Assembly: GCF_900104815.1 (NCBI RefSeq)
Contig: NZ_FNTD01000004.1
Span: 2,434,501 to 2,498,500, forward strand
DNA length: 64,000 nt
Reading direction: 5' to 3'
Source: Streptomyces misionensis
GTDB lineage: Bacteria; Actinomycetota; Actinomycetes; Streptomycetales; Streptomycetaceae
The position numbers and the translations under genes are program-made. The notes under the pieces were generated by a model. It was not told where the DNA came from. It was given only the letters and a program-made list of their open reading frames with translations, and ran no database searches. The first letter of the stretch is position 1. Each line of letters starts with the position of its first letter. This document shows positions 45,530-53,701 of the stretch, piece by piece.

Positions 45530-45787
45530 ATGGCAGAACAGGACGAGTGGGAGCGGGAGTTCGATCAACGCTGGGCGAACTCCGCCGAGCACAAGGAGCC
45601 CTCCGCCCGGGCCCGGATGCTCGCCGCCCGCTGGAAGGAGAACCCTCCGGACCCGGCCCCGTTCCGCGCCGACCCGGACAGCGCCCGCCCGGAGCGTCCC
45701 TCCTGGGTGTCGACGGCGGTGGTGCTGGGCTGCGTGGCCGCGGTGATCCTGCTGCTGGGGTACGCCCGGATACGCAACGGCTACTGA
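45530..45787 (+). CDS. Small tail-anchored membrane protein, unknown function
   Basis: The ATG at 45530 (MAEQDEWEREFDQRWA) with GAGAGG upstream gives 85 residues. A charged, acidic cytoplasmic part (EHKEPSARARMLAARWKENP) is followed by one C-terminal membrane helix (STAVVLGCVAAVILLLGYA). The family is not named, but such proteins are common in Streptomyces. It precedes htpX by 151 bp. Confidence 0.8.
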   Translation: MAEQDEWEREFDQRWANSAEHKEPSARARMLAARWKENPPDPAPFRADPDSARPERPSWVSTAVVLGCVAAVILLLGYARIRNGY

Positions 45788-45938
45788 GCGCGCCGGCTTC
45801 CCGGTGGGGCCCGGGACCGCTCCCACCGCTCCCACCGGGAAGCTTTGCCCGCAACAGGGACGTACGGGACCTGTTCATGGGAGGCGGCAGGTGCACACTG
45901 GACAGCGGGACGAGTGCCTGACTGCGGGGTGATGCGAG

Positions 45939-46865
45939 ATGCGGAGCCGCTTTAGGAGCGACCGGCGACTGACCGTGCGGATGACGGTCACGATGTTCCT
46001 GCTCGGACTGCTGTACGTGGCCTTCATCGCCGCGCTGCTCGTGCTGCTGAAGTCCTGGCTGCTGGTCGTCGTCGTGATGGGCGCGATGTTCGTGGCCCAG
46101 TTCTGGTTCTCCGACCGGATCGCGATGTTCGCCATGCACGGGCAGGTCGTCGAGCGCGAGGAGTATCCGGAGCTGCACGCGGTGGTGGACCGGCTGTGCG
46201 CCATGGCCGACATGCCCAAACCGGTGGTCGCCGTATCCAACATGGACATGCCGAACGCCTTCGCGACGGGACGCAACCCCGATCACGCCGTGGTCTGCGT
46301 GACCACCGGCCTGCTGCGCCGCCTGGAGCCCGCCGAGCTGGAGGGCGTGCTCGCGCACGAGCTGTCCCACGTGGCGCACAAGGACGTCGCCGTGATCACG
46401 ATCGCCTCCTTCCTGGGCGTGATCGCCGGACTGATCGTCCGCTTCGCCTTCTACTCGCAGCTGTTCGGCGGGGGCCGCAGGGACCAGAACACGGCCCTGG
46501 TCTTCGCCGGCGTGATGGGTGTCTCGGCGGCCGTGTACGCGATCAGCTTCCTGCTGATCCGGGCCCTGTCCCGGTACCGGGAGCTGGCCGCCGACCGCGC
46601 CGCCGCGCTGCTGACCGGCCGGCCCTCGGTGCTGGCGTCGGCGCTGACCAAGGTCACCGGGGACATCGCCCGCATCCCGACCAAGGACCTGCGCACGGCC
46701 CAGGCGTTCAACGCCTTCTACTTCACCCCGGCCACCGGCAAGGAGCCCGGCATCGAGCGGTTCTTCTCCACCCACCCCACCCTGGAGCAGCGGCTGGAGC
46801 AGCTGGGCCGGATCTCGGCCGAGCTGGGCGAGGCGGCCGTACCCGGGGAGGCCGACCGGGCATGA
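45939..46865 (+). CDS. htpX: Membrane zinc metalloprotease HtpX
   Basis: The 308-residue protein has the M48 zinc motif HELSHVAHKD (His140, Glu141, His144) and a later third ligand region (YRELAADRAAALL). Four hydrophobic helices anchor it in the membrane, two before and two around residues 150-210. HtpX degrades damaged membrane proteins. Its neighbour is the PspA-associated pspAB gene 56 bp downstream, so htpX and pspAB probably form one stress-related operon, linking membrane quality control to the PspA system (11-12 kb). Confidence 0.95.
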   Translation: MRSRFRSDRRLTVRMTVTMFLLGLLYVAFIAALLVLLKSWLLVVVVMGAMFVAQFWFSDRIAMFAMHGQVVEREEYPELHAVVDRLCAMADMPKPVVAVSNMDMPNAFATGRNPDHAVVCVTTGLLRRLEPAELEGVLAHELSHVAHKDVAVITIASFLGVIAGLIVRFAFYSQLFGGGRRDQNTALVFAGVMGVSAAVYAISFLLIRALSRYRELAADRAAALLTGRPSVLASALTKVTGDIARIPTKDLRTAQAFNAFYFTPATGKEPGIERFFSTHPTLEQRLEQLGRISAELGEAAVPGEADRA

Positions 46866-46921
46866 GCACGGCACAGGACAGGCCGGAAAGCGGCACGGTA
46901 CGGCGGAAGGCGGGCTGAGCG

Positions 46922-47506
46922 TTGGGGCTGCTGGACATCCTGCTGGGGCGCACCAAACCCGTCGCCCCCGATCTCGACCAGCTCTTCGCGCTGCCCTCGG
47001 CCGCCGTCACGCTCCAGGCCGCGATGGGCTTCACCCCGACCGGGACCGGGGCGGTGTGCTTCGCCACGGTGGAGGGCGCGGCCTTCGAGCAGACCCACCG
47101 GGAGGTGCAGGCACTGCTGGACGCGGACGCCGACCGCGCCGGTTCGCCGGTGGAGCTGCGCCGGGACGACTACGGCTACTCGTGGCTGGTCTCCCGGCGC
47201 TCCCCCGACCAGCTGCCGCAGCTCGTCAACGATCTGCACGCGGTGAACAGCTCCATGGAGGTCAACGGCTTCGGCCCGCAGCTGCTGTGCTCGCTGGCCG
47301 GCTTCACCGACGACTCGGGGCGCCGGCTGGCCCTGGTGTACCTGTACAAGCGAGCCGCCTTCTATCCGTTCGCCCCGCTGGCCGGGAGCGGTGAGCGGCG
47401 GGACAACGCGCTGGAGCTCCAGGTGAGGTCCACGCTCGCGAGCGATCTGCGGATCGAGCAGGATCTGGGCCGCTGGTTCCCGGTGTGGGGCGCGCCCGGG
47501 TTGTGA
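46922..47506 (+). CDS. pspAB: PspA-associated protein PspAB
   Basis: A TTG start (46922) gives 194 residues beginning LGLLDILLGRTKPVAPDLDQLFALPSAA in pieces that match the PspAB family I recall as linked to htpX and pspA. It is a soluble protein with no membrane segment. The role is unknown beyond its association with PspA/PspAA. Weak upstream GAAGG is the only ribosome-binding sequence. The gene is separated from pspA-pspAA by 35 kb. Confidence 0.8.
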   Translation: MGLLDILLGRTKPVAPDLDQLFALPSAAVTLQAAMGFTPTGTGAVCFATVEGAAFEQTHREVQALLDADADRAGSPVELRRDDYGYSWLVSRRSPDQLPQLVNDLHAVNSSMEVNGFGPQLLCSLAGFTDDSGRRLALVYLYKRAAFYPFAPLAGSGERRDNALELQVRSTLASDLRIEQDLGRWFPVWGAPGL

Positions 47507-47537
47507 ATCCGCCGCTCCGGTGTGCCGGCGGCGGCTG

Positions 47538-48854
47538 TCACCGCCGCGGGGCCGACGACGCGTACGTCTTCTCGTCGGCCTCGACCGTGTCCGTGGGCGC
47601 ACCGTGGGCACGGATGCAGAGCGACAGCAGGGCGGCGCTCGCGCAGGCCGCGCCCAGGGCGAGCCAGACGGGGTCGTAGCTGCCGAACGTGTCACGGGCC
47701 ACGCCGCCGAGGAAGGAGGCCGACGCCGCGCCGACCTGGTGTGCCGCGTTGGTCCAGCCGAAGACGATGGCGCTGTCCTCGCCGTAGAAGGTCCGGCACA
47801 GGGCGATGACCGGCGGCACGGTCGCCAGGTCGAGCAGGCCGAAGGCGACCACGAAGACCATCATGGGCGGACTGACGGTGGCCGTCATGATCAGCGGCAG
47901 GCTGACCATGAGCAGGCCCCGCAGCAGGAAGTAGACGGCGAGGAGCCGGCGGGCGTCCCGGCGGTCGGTGAGCCAGCCGGAGAGGATGGTGCCGGCCACG
48001 TTGAAGACGCCGATGAACGCCAGCAGGGTCGAGGCCGTGGTGACGGGCATGCCGTGGTCGTGGGCCGCGGGGGCGAAGTGGGTCCACATGATGCCGTTGG
48101 TGGACGCTCCGCAGATGGCGAACGTAGCGGCGAGCAGCCAGAAGGGAACGGTTCGCGCGGCGCCGCACAGCACGGTCACGGTGCGGCGGGCGGCGCCGGG
48201 AACGGGGTCGGGTCGGGGGGTGAAGGTGTCGCTGCCGTAGGGGCGTCGTCCGATGTCGGCGGGGTGGTCGCGCAGCACGAGGTGGACCAGGGGGGTGACC
48301 GCGACGGCGGCGAGGGCGAGGGTGACGAGGGCGGGCCGCCAGTCGTAGTGGTCGATGGTCCAGGACAGTGCGGGCAGGAAGACCATCTGCCCCAGAACGC
48401 TGCCGGAGGAGAGGATGCCGGTCACCAGGCCGCGGCGGGCGGTGAACCAGCGGTTGGTGACGGTGGTGCCGAGGGTCATCGACAGTGATCCGGTCCCGAG
48501 GCCGACGAGGAAGCCCCAGAAGAGCGTGAACTGCCATGCGGCGCTCATCATCGTGGTGAGGACCGCTCCGGCGGCGACGGTCGCGAGCGCCGCGACGACG
48601 ACCCGGCGGATGCCGAACCGGTCCATCAGGGCGGCGGCATAGGGGGCCGTGAGTCCGTAGAGCAGCATGTTGACCGAGGCGGCCAGGCCGATGGAGCCGC
48701 GGGACCAGTGGAACTCCCCGCGCAGGGGGTCTTGCAGAATGCCCGGCATGGTGGAGAAGGCGCCCGCGACGACGATCGCCACTCCGGCGACGGCGGCCAC
48801 CCACCAGGCGCGGTGCCCGGCATCCTTCGTGTGTCGGCCGATCATGTCATCCAT
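47538..48854 (-). CDS. MFS transporter
   Basis: The 438-residue protein shows twelve hydrophobic segments in two halves, with the MFS inter-helix motif between helices 2 and 3 (MDRFGIRRVVVA) and a charged loop in mid-protein (RRPYGSDTFTPRPDPVPG). The ATG at 48854 has AGGA 7 nt upstream. It is related to monocarboxylate/oxalate-type MFS permeases by general pattern; the substrate is unknown. It is divergent from the GlxA-type regulator (71 bp), which may control it, and lies beyond ectA, so it could export the cluster product (inference). Confidence 0.88.
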   Translation of the reverse strand: MDDMIGRHTKDAGHRAWWVAAVAGVAIVVAGAFSTMPGILQDPLRGEFHWSRGSIGLAASVNMLLYGLTAPYAAALMDRFGIRRVVVAALATVAAGAVLTTMMSAAWQFTLFWGFLVGLGTGSLSMTLGTTVTNRWFTARRGLVTGILSSGSVLGQMVFLPALSWTIDHYDWRPALVTLALAAVAVTPLVHLVLRDHPADIGRRPYGSDTFTPRPDPVPGAARRTVTVLCGAARTVPFWLLAATFAICGASTNGIMWTHFAPAAHDHGMPVTTASTLLAFIGVFNVAGTILSGWLTDRRDARRLLAVYFLLRGLLMVSLPLIMTATVSPPMMVFVVAFGLLDLATVPPVIALCRTFYGEDSAIVFGWTNAAHQVGAASASFLGGVARDTFGSYDPVWLALGAACASAALLSLCIRAHGAPTDTVEADEKTYASSAPRR

Positions 48855-48925
48855 GTCTTCATCCTTCGGCGAGAGGGAGCCCGGGAACCACTGGCCGTTT
48901 GGCCGACTAGTGAAAGAATCTGGAC

Positions 48926-49909
48926 ATGACGGTGGGTGATGAGTCTCCGCACAGGGTGGCGGTTCTGGTGCGGTCCGGTCTCCTGCCCATGGAGCTGGGG
49001 ATCGTGCACCGCCTGTTCGGGACCGCGACGGATGCGGCCGGCCGGCCGCTGTACTCGGTCGTGACGTGTGCCGTGGAACCGGGTGAGGTGCGCACGGACG
49101 CCGACTTCACGGTCAACGTGCCGCTGGGACCGCAGGCGCTGCGCGACGCGGACACGGTGATCGTGCCCGCCGCGATCGAGGACTACCGCCCGCAGCGGCG
49201 TGGCGAGTTGAGCCCGCTGGTGCGGGCGGCGCTCGCGGAGATCCCCCCGACAGCGCGTCTGGCCTCCATCTGCACCGGGTCGTTCGTGCTGGCGGCAGCG
49301 GGCCTGCTCACGGGCCGGCGGGCGACCACGCACTGGAAGTCCTGTCCCGAACTGGCCGCCCTCTACCCGGAGATCGACGTGGACCCCGACGTGCTGTACA
49401 CCGATGACCAGGGTGTGCTCACGTCCGCGGGTGTGGCCGCGGGGATCGATCTGTGCCTGCACATGATCCGCAGTGACCACGGCGCCGACGTCGCCAACAC
49501 CGTCGCCCGCGGCACGGTGGTGCCGCCGCACCGCGAGGGCGGCCAGGCCCAGTACATCGACCGTCCCGTGCCCGAACCCGGCGACACTTCCACCGCCGCC
49601 GCCCGCGCCTGGGCCCTGGAACACCTCGGTGAGGGCCTCACCCTGGAGGACCTGGCGCGCCGGTCGGCGACGAGCGTGCGGACGTTGACGCGCAAGTTCC
49701 GGCAGGAGACGGGGCTGCCACCGATGCAGTGGCTCGCCCAGCAGCGTCTGCAGTACGCCCGGCGGCTGCTGGAACGCACGGACGAGCCGGTGGACCGGAT
49801 CGCGGCCGAAGCCGGCTTCGGCACGGGCACGGCGATGCGTCAGCACTTCCGGGAGGCGCTGGGCGTGTCACCGCGCGCGTACCGCAACACCTTCCGCGGG
49901 GAAGCGTGA
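48926..49909 (+). CDS. GlxA-type AraC-family regulator with DJ-1/PfpI domain
   Basis: The ATG gives 327 residues. The N-terminal DJ-1/PfpI-like domain (about 8-175; SICTGSFVLAAAGLL with the nucleophile-elbow Cys) acts as a sensor. Two AraC-type HTH motifs form the C-terminus (about 225-325; LTLEDLARRSATSVRTLTRKF and DRIAAEAGFGTGTAMRQHF). It is divergent from the MFS gene, so it probably regulates that gene and itself. An irregular inverted sequence around 48893-48912 may be the operator. Confidence 0.92.
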   Translation: MTVGDESPHRVAVLVRSGLLPMELGIVHRLFGTATDAAGRPLYSVVTCAVEPGEVRTDADFTVNVPLGPQALRDADTVIVPAAIEDYRPQRRGELSPLVRAALAEIPPTARLASICTGSFVLAAAGLLTGRRATTHWKSCPELAALYPEIDVDPDVLYTDDQGVLTSAGVAAGIDLCLHMIRSDHGADVANTVARGTVVPPHREGGQAQYIDRPVPEPGDTSTAAARAWALEHLGEGLTLEDLARRSATSVRTLTRKFRQETGLPPMQWLAQQRLQYARRLLERTDEPVDRIAAEAGFGTGTAMRQHFREALGVSPRAYRNTFRGEA

Positions 49910-49954
49910 GGGCACGGGCGCGGTGACACCGCCTCGGCGGAACCGCGTGCCGGC

Positions 49955-50482
49955 TCAGCCGGGAACCGGTTCGATGGGGCCGATCCGGTAGAGCACCTCG
50001 TCGTGGTGTGCCTCGGGGAAGAGGGAGGCCGGGAACAGCACTTCGGTGTGCACGGGGGCCCGGTACCGCTTGGCGCACTTCTTCAGCACCATGATGATGG
50101 CCTTGTTGTCGGCCGACACGGTCGCCTCGATGTAGCGCGCGCCCTGGGCGACCGCGCGCTCGGCCGCCCGCTCGAAGAGCTGCACCCCGAGCATCGGGAT
50201 GCCGTGCCGGGGCTTGGCGGCCTCCTGCCAGACCAGATAGGTGTCGGGCTGCTCGGGGCGGAAGTAGCCGGTCAGCATGCCGACGATCTCGTCGCCGAGG
50301 GATGCCACGAGAGAGGTCTCGGCGAAGTCGCGGCACCACAGGGCGTAGTAGTACGGGCTGTTGTCGTCGAGTTCGTCGGACTCGTGCACCATCTGCCACA
50401 TGGCCTGGGCGTCCTCGGCACGCGGCGGGCGGTACTCGGGGCGGACTCGGGTCGCGGTGGCGTCGGACACCGGCGCGGTCAT
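49955..50482 (-). CDS. ectA: L-2,4-diaminobutyrate acetyltransferase (EctA-like)
   Basis: The 175-residue GNAT protein matches EctA over its length: [34 protein letters not shown] and [11 protein letters not shown]. EctA acetylates diaminobutyrate on the gamma amino group with acetyl-CoA. The pyrophosphate loop, usually RGxGLG or similar, reads [14 protein letters not shown] here, so the acyl donor or substrate may differ. The ATG overlaps the ectC stop by 4 nt. It is the last gene of a seven-gene minus-strand operon. Confidence 0.88.
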   Translation of the reverse strand: MTAPVSDATATRVRPEYRPPRAEDAQAMWQMVHESDELDDNSPYYYALWCRDFAETSLVASLGDEIVGMLTGYFRPEQPDTYLVWQEAAKPRHGIPMLGVQLFERAAERAVAQGARYIEATVSADNKAIIMVLKKCAKRYRAPVHTEVLFPASLFPEAHHDEVLYRIGPIEPVPG

Positions 50483-50883
50483 GCGGTGGCCTCCTCGGTG
50501 AGCAGCGGGTAGACGCCGTTCTCGTCGTGGTCCTCGCGGCCGGTGACCGGCGGGTTGAACACGCAGACGAAACGGGAGTCCACCTTCGGGCGCAGCGTGT
50601 GCTTCTCGTGCCCGTCCAGCAGGTACATGGTGCCGGGTGTGATCAGGTGCTTCTCGCCGGTCTCCTCATTGGTGAGTTCGGTCTCGCCCTCGACGCACAG
50701 AACGGCCTCGATGTGGTTGGCGTACCACATGGTCGTCTCGGTGCCGGCGTAGACGGTCGTCTCGTGCAGGGAGAAGCCGACTCCCTCGCGAGCGAGGACG
50801 ATCCGCTTGCTCTCCCATGTGCCGGAGCGGGACTTGACGTGCCTGTCGGTGCCTTCGACGTCCTGGAACGAGCGGACGATCAT
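50479..50883 (-). CDS. ectC: L-ectoine synthase (EctC)
   Basis: This 134-residue cupin closes N-gamma-acetyl-diaminobutyrate to ectoine. EctC motifs are complete: [54 protein letters not shown] (metal-binding Glu) and [14 protein letters not shown] (Tyr and His ligands), then [19 protein letters not shown]. The enzyme is therefore expected to be active. Its stop overlaps the ectA start by 4 nt, and the ACP gene lies 105 bp upstream. Normal ectoine operons are ectABC(D) in order; here the order is ACP-ectC-ectA with ectB divergent. Confidence 0.94.
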   Translation of the reverse strand: MIVRSFQDVEGTDRHVKSRSGTWESKRIVLAREGVGFSLHETTVYAGTETTMWYANHIEAVLCVEGETELTNEETGEKHLITPGTMYLLDGHEKHTLRPKVDSRFVCVFNPPVTGREDHDENGVYPLLTEEATA

Positions 50884-50988
50884 GTGCGGCTTTCCTTTCT
50901 CGAATCGGCCTCGTGCCTGACGTCCCGTGCGGCTTCAGGGGACGCGAGGGCGCGGCCACCGGTGTGAGAGGTCGGTGGGGTGGGTTGT

Positions 50989-51258
50989 TCAGGCCGCGCT
51001 GCGGGTCTCGAGCTGGGTGATGGCGAAGTCGGTGAACGTGTCGACCGTCTCGAAGTCGTCGGCTTCGAGTTCCTCGGGGTCGACCTCGAGGCCGAGGGAG
51101 TCCTCCAGTTCCATCAGCATCTCCAGCATCGTGGTCGAGTCCAGGTGGAGATCGTCGAAGAGCCTGGTCTGTCCGGAGAGCCCGGTCACCGGCCTCTCCA
51201 GCACGCTGCTCAGCGCGGTCTCCATGGCGGCGGTCACGTCGGTGCGCTTGAGGGTCAT
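50989..51258 (-). CDS. Free-standing acyl carrier protein
   Basis: The 89-residue acidic protein has the phosphopantetheine attachment serine in DDLHLDSTTMLEMLMELED (Ser41) and a helical ACP fold. The extended N-terminus (MTLKRTDVTAAMETALSSV) and an acidic second half (EELEADDFETVDTFTDF) distinguish it from the fatty-acid ACP. An AcpS-type phosphopantetheinyl transferase is encoded two genes upstream in the operon, and an AMP-forming ligase immediately upstream, so it probably carries an activated acid or amino acid. Confidence 0.93.
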   Translation of the reverse strand: MTLKRTDVTAAMETALSSVLERPVTGLSGQTRLFDDLHLDSTTMLEMLMELEDSLGLEVDPEELEADDFETVDTFTDFAITQLETRSAA

Positions 51259-51272
51259 CGTGCGTGCTCCTT

Positions 51273-52778
51273 TCACAGGTGTGCGGGGTCCTGAACGAGA
51301 TCGGTCAGGGCCTGTCGGTCGACTTTGCCGTTGTTGTTGGTGGGCAGTCCGGGCACCGGGACGCAGCGGCGGGGGATCTTGTAGTCCTCGATCAGGCCGT
51401 GCATCCGGGCCAGCACGTCGGAACCCTCCAACTCGGTCACCGCGGCCAGGACCGCGGTCTTCCCGGTCCTGGGGCCGGGGGGCAGCACGGCCGCGGAGGT
51501 CACGCCTTCGACGCGGCGGGCGGCGGCCTCCACCTCGGTGGCGCTGACGCGGAAACCGCGTTCCTTGTAGAGGTCGTCGCGGCGGCCGGAGAAGTAGAGG
51601 TAGCCGTCGTCGTCCATCCAGCCGTAGTCGCCGGTCCGCAGTTCCGGGAAGAGGCCGTCCCGCCGGTGGAAGCGCTCGGCGGTCAGCTCCGGACGGCGCC
51701 AGTAGCCGGCCATGACGTGCGGGCCGCGGACGACGAACTGGCCGACCTCTCCGGCGGGCAGCCGCTCGCCGTCGTCGTCGACGGTGAAGACCTCCGTGCC
51801 GGGTAGCGCCCGTCCGGACGCGCCGGGCCGCAGGAGGTCTCCGTCCGGGGGCATGATCGTGGCCCGCTTGCATTCGGTGAGTCCGTACATCAGCTGCACG
51901 GACAGGCCGGGTATCGCCTCGCGCAGGTCGGCGATGGTCCGGTCGGACAGGGCCGCCCCCGTGTTGGTCAGAAGACGCAGCTTGGGCTTGTTCTTCGCCC
52001 GCCGCACCAGCCAGGCCAGGCGGTCGGAGACGGAGGGAACCGCAGCGAGCACGGTCGCCTCGCTCTCCTGGAGGGCGCGCAGCAGCGGCGGTCCGGCCTC
52101 CGCGACGTCGCCCACGCGCAACTGGGCACCGGCCAGGAAAGTCAGGAACAGCTGGTAGAGGCCGTAGTCGAAGGACAGCGGCAGGGGGCTGAAGACGATG
52201 TCGTCCGCGCGGTAGCCCAGACAGTCCTGGATGGCGCGTGCGGCGAAGAGCATCTGCTGGTGGGTGCTGACGACGGCCTTGGGCAGCGACGTGGTGCCCG
52301 AGGTGTAGATCAGGCATGCCCCGTCGACCCCGAGCGGAGCGGGCATCGTCTGCCCGTCGGCATCCGGCCCCGGCTCCGGGGCGTGGCGCAACTCCCTGGA
52401 GGAGATGACGCGTACGCCATGTGCCTGCGCGGTGGTGGACACACCGGGGTCGTCTGTCACGATCGCGGTCGGCTCGCAGTCGCCCAGGACGTGTTCGAGC
52501 GGGCGGTCCCGAACGTCTTGGTGCAGGACGCTGAACATCGCACCCGCGCGGGAGGCGGCGTGCACGGCGACCGCGACGGCGATGGCGTCGGGCGAGGAGA
52601 CGACGACTCGGTCACCGCGGCGAACACCGCACGCCCGCAGCAGGTGCGCGGCTCGGCGGGAGGCGAGCGCCAACTCTCCGTAGGAGATGGCGTCCGACCC
52701 GGTGCTCAGGACACACCGGTCACTGTGCACGGCGGCGGCGTCGTCGAGCAGGGAATGGAGGGTGAGCGGCTGGGTCAC
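51273..52778 (-). CDS. AMP-forming acyl/amino-acid ligase
   Basis: The GTG start overlaps the hotdog gene by 4 nt. The 501-residue ANL enzyme has all core motifs: YTSGTTSLPKAVVSTH (P-loop), LMYGLTECKRATIMPP (A5), TGDYGWMDDDGYLYFSGRRDD (A7-A8) and the terminal lysine in NNNGKVDRQAL. The stretch LPLSFDYGLYQLFLTF is like the ligase associated with exosortase-A clusters, which loads a substrate onto a dedicated ACP. Here the ACP gene follows directly, so the enzyme probably adenylates a small acid or amino acid and transfers it to that ACP. Substrate unknown. Confidence 0.92.
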   Translation of the reverse strand: MTQPLTLHSLLDDAAAVHSDRCVLSTGSDAISYGELALASRRAAHLLRACGVRRGDRVVVSSPDAIAVAVAVHAASRAGAMFSVLHQDVRDRPLEHVLGDCEPTAIVTDDPGVSTTAQAHGVRVISSRELRHAPEPGPDADGQTMPAPLGVDGACLIYTSGTTSLPKAVVSTHQQMLFAARAIQDCLGYRADDIVFSPLPLSFDYGLYQLFLTFLAGAQLRVGDVAEAGPPLLRALQESEATVLAAVPSVSDRLAWLVRRAKNKPKLRLLTNTGAALSDRTIADLREAIPGLSVQLMYGLTECKRATIMPPDGDLLRPGASGRALPGTEVFTVDDDGERLPAGEVGQFVVRGPHVMAGYWRRPELTAERFHRRDGLFPELRTGDYGWMDDDGYLYFSGRRDDLYKERGFRVSATEVEAAARRVEGVTSAAVLPPGPRTGKTAVLAAVTELEGSDVLARMHGLIEDYKIPRRCVPVPGLPTNNNGKVDRQALTDLVQDPAHL

Positions 52779-53257
52779 TGGCGTCCTCCCATCGGTACGG
52801 CTTCCTTCTCGCCGGGGCTCCGGACGCTGTCGGACGATCCGGTGCGCTTCGGCTTGGGAACGACGGTCACCGCGTTCGCCGTGCAGACGACGACCGGTTC
52901 GGCGAGCACCTGTGCCGCGCTGGTGCTCGTGTCGTGGGAGGCGATGACCTTCCGGGCCTCCAGTGCGACGAAGCGGCGCAGTCTGGTGCTGCGGGTGAGC
53001 CTGGCGGTGGCCTCGATGTAGTCGCCAGGGCGGACGGGTGCCGTGAAGCGGACGTCGGAGTACGCGGAGAGCAGTCCCTCGTCGCCGTCGGTGCGGATGG
53101 TGATCTCGGTGACGAGGTCGCCGAAGAGGCGCAGCAGCCTTGCGCCGTCGACGAGTTCACCTGCGTAGTGGGCCTCTTCCTGACCGATTCTGACGCGCAG
53201 CCGCGCTGTGACGTGCGCGTCGCCGTCGGCGGAGCCTTCAGCGATAGTCATGGGCAT
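52775..53257 (-). CDS. Hotdog-fold protein resembling 3-aminobutyryl-CoA ammonia-lyase
   Basis: The 160-residue protein begins at ATG 53257. From memory it matches the ammonia-lyase (Kal) family of lysine fermentation: HYAGELVDGARLLRLFGDL, TEITIRTDGDEGLLSAY, then TAPVRPGDYIEATARL and a late hotdog strand PVVVCTANAVTVVPK. Kal removes or adds ammonia at the beta carbon of 3-aminobutyryl-CoA. In this operon it may aminate an enoyl-ACP or deaminate a beta-amino acid on the carrier. The tail (about 30 residues) is extra. No thioesterase motif is evident. Confidence 0.78.
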   Translation of the reverse strand: MPMTIAEGSADGDAHVTARLRVRIGQEEAHYAGELVDGARLLRLFGDLVTEITIRTDGDEGLLSAYSDVRFTAPVRPGDYIEATARLTRSTRLRRFVALEARKVIASHDTSTSAAQVLAEPVVVCTANAVTVVPKPKRTGSSDSVRSPGEKEAVPMGGRQ

Positions 53258-53314
53258 GTCATCCCTTCTTCCGTTGCCGTGGGAGGCTGACGAGCGTGCT
53301 GACGGGCGCGTCCC

Positions 53315-53701
53315 TCATTCGGGCTGCACGAGCAGAGCCGCGGCGGCGACCACGGTCTTCTTGTGCGTGATCGAGACACGCACGGTCCGCCGCGACGCGA
53401 CCCGGGCGGCCTCCCCACGCAGTTCGACGCGCGGGGACCCGTCCGCGGCGCGTTCGACGCGGATGTTCCGAGGTGCGATCCCCTGCAGCAGACCCCTGCC
53501 CAGCGCCTTGAGGACGGCCTCCTTGGCGGCGAAGCGGCCGGCCAGGTACTCCAGGCGCCTGACGCCTTGGAGAGCCCGTGCCTGCTCGATCTCCTCCGGC
53601 GCGTAGCAGTAGCGCAGGAACCAGCCGCGCGTCACGAGCCTCTTCAGTTCGTCGCGGTCGAGAACGTCCAGACCGACGCCTACGGGCCGCCCGGATGTCA
53701 C
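53315..53701 (-). CDS. Holo-ACP synthase (AcpS-type phosphopantetheinyl transferase)
   Basis: The GTG at 53701 overlaps the upstream decarboxylase stop by 4 nt, giving 128 residues. The AcpS motifs are VGVGLDVLDRDELKRL (metal-binding Asp) and LAGRFAAKEAVLKALG (Glu-Lys). It transfers phosphopantetheine from CoA to the serine of an ACP. Having its own transferase beside the ACP suggests that the pathway carries its own carrier activation and does not rely on the fatty-acid AcpS. It is distinct in sequence from Sfp-type enzymes. Confidence 0.9.
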   Translation of the reverse strand: MTSGRPVGVGLDVLDRDELKRLVTRGWFLRYCYAPEEIEQARALQGVRRLEYLAGRFAAKEAVLKALGRGLLQGIAPRNIRVERAADGSPRVELRGEAARVASRRTVRVSITHKKTVVAAAALLVQPE

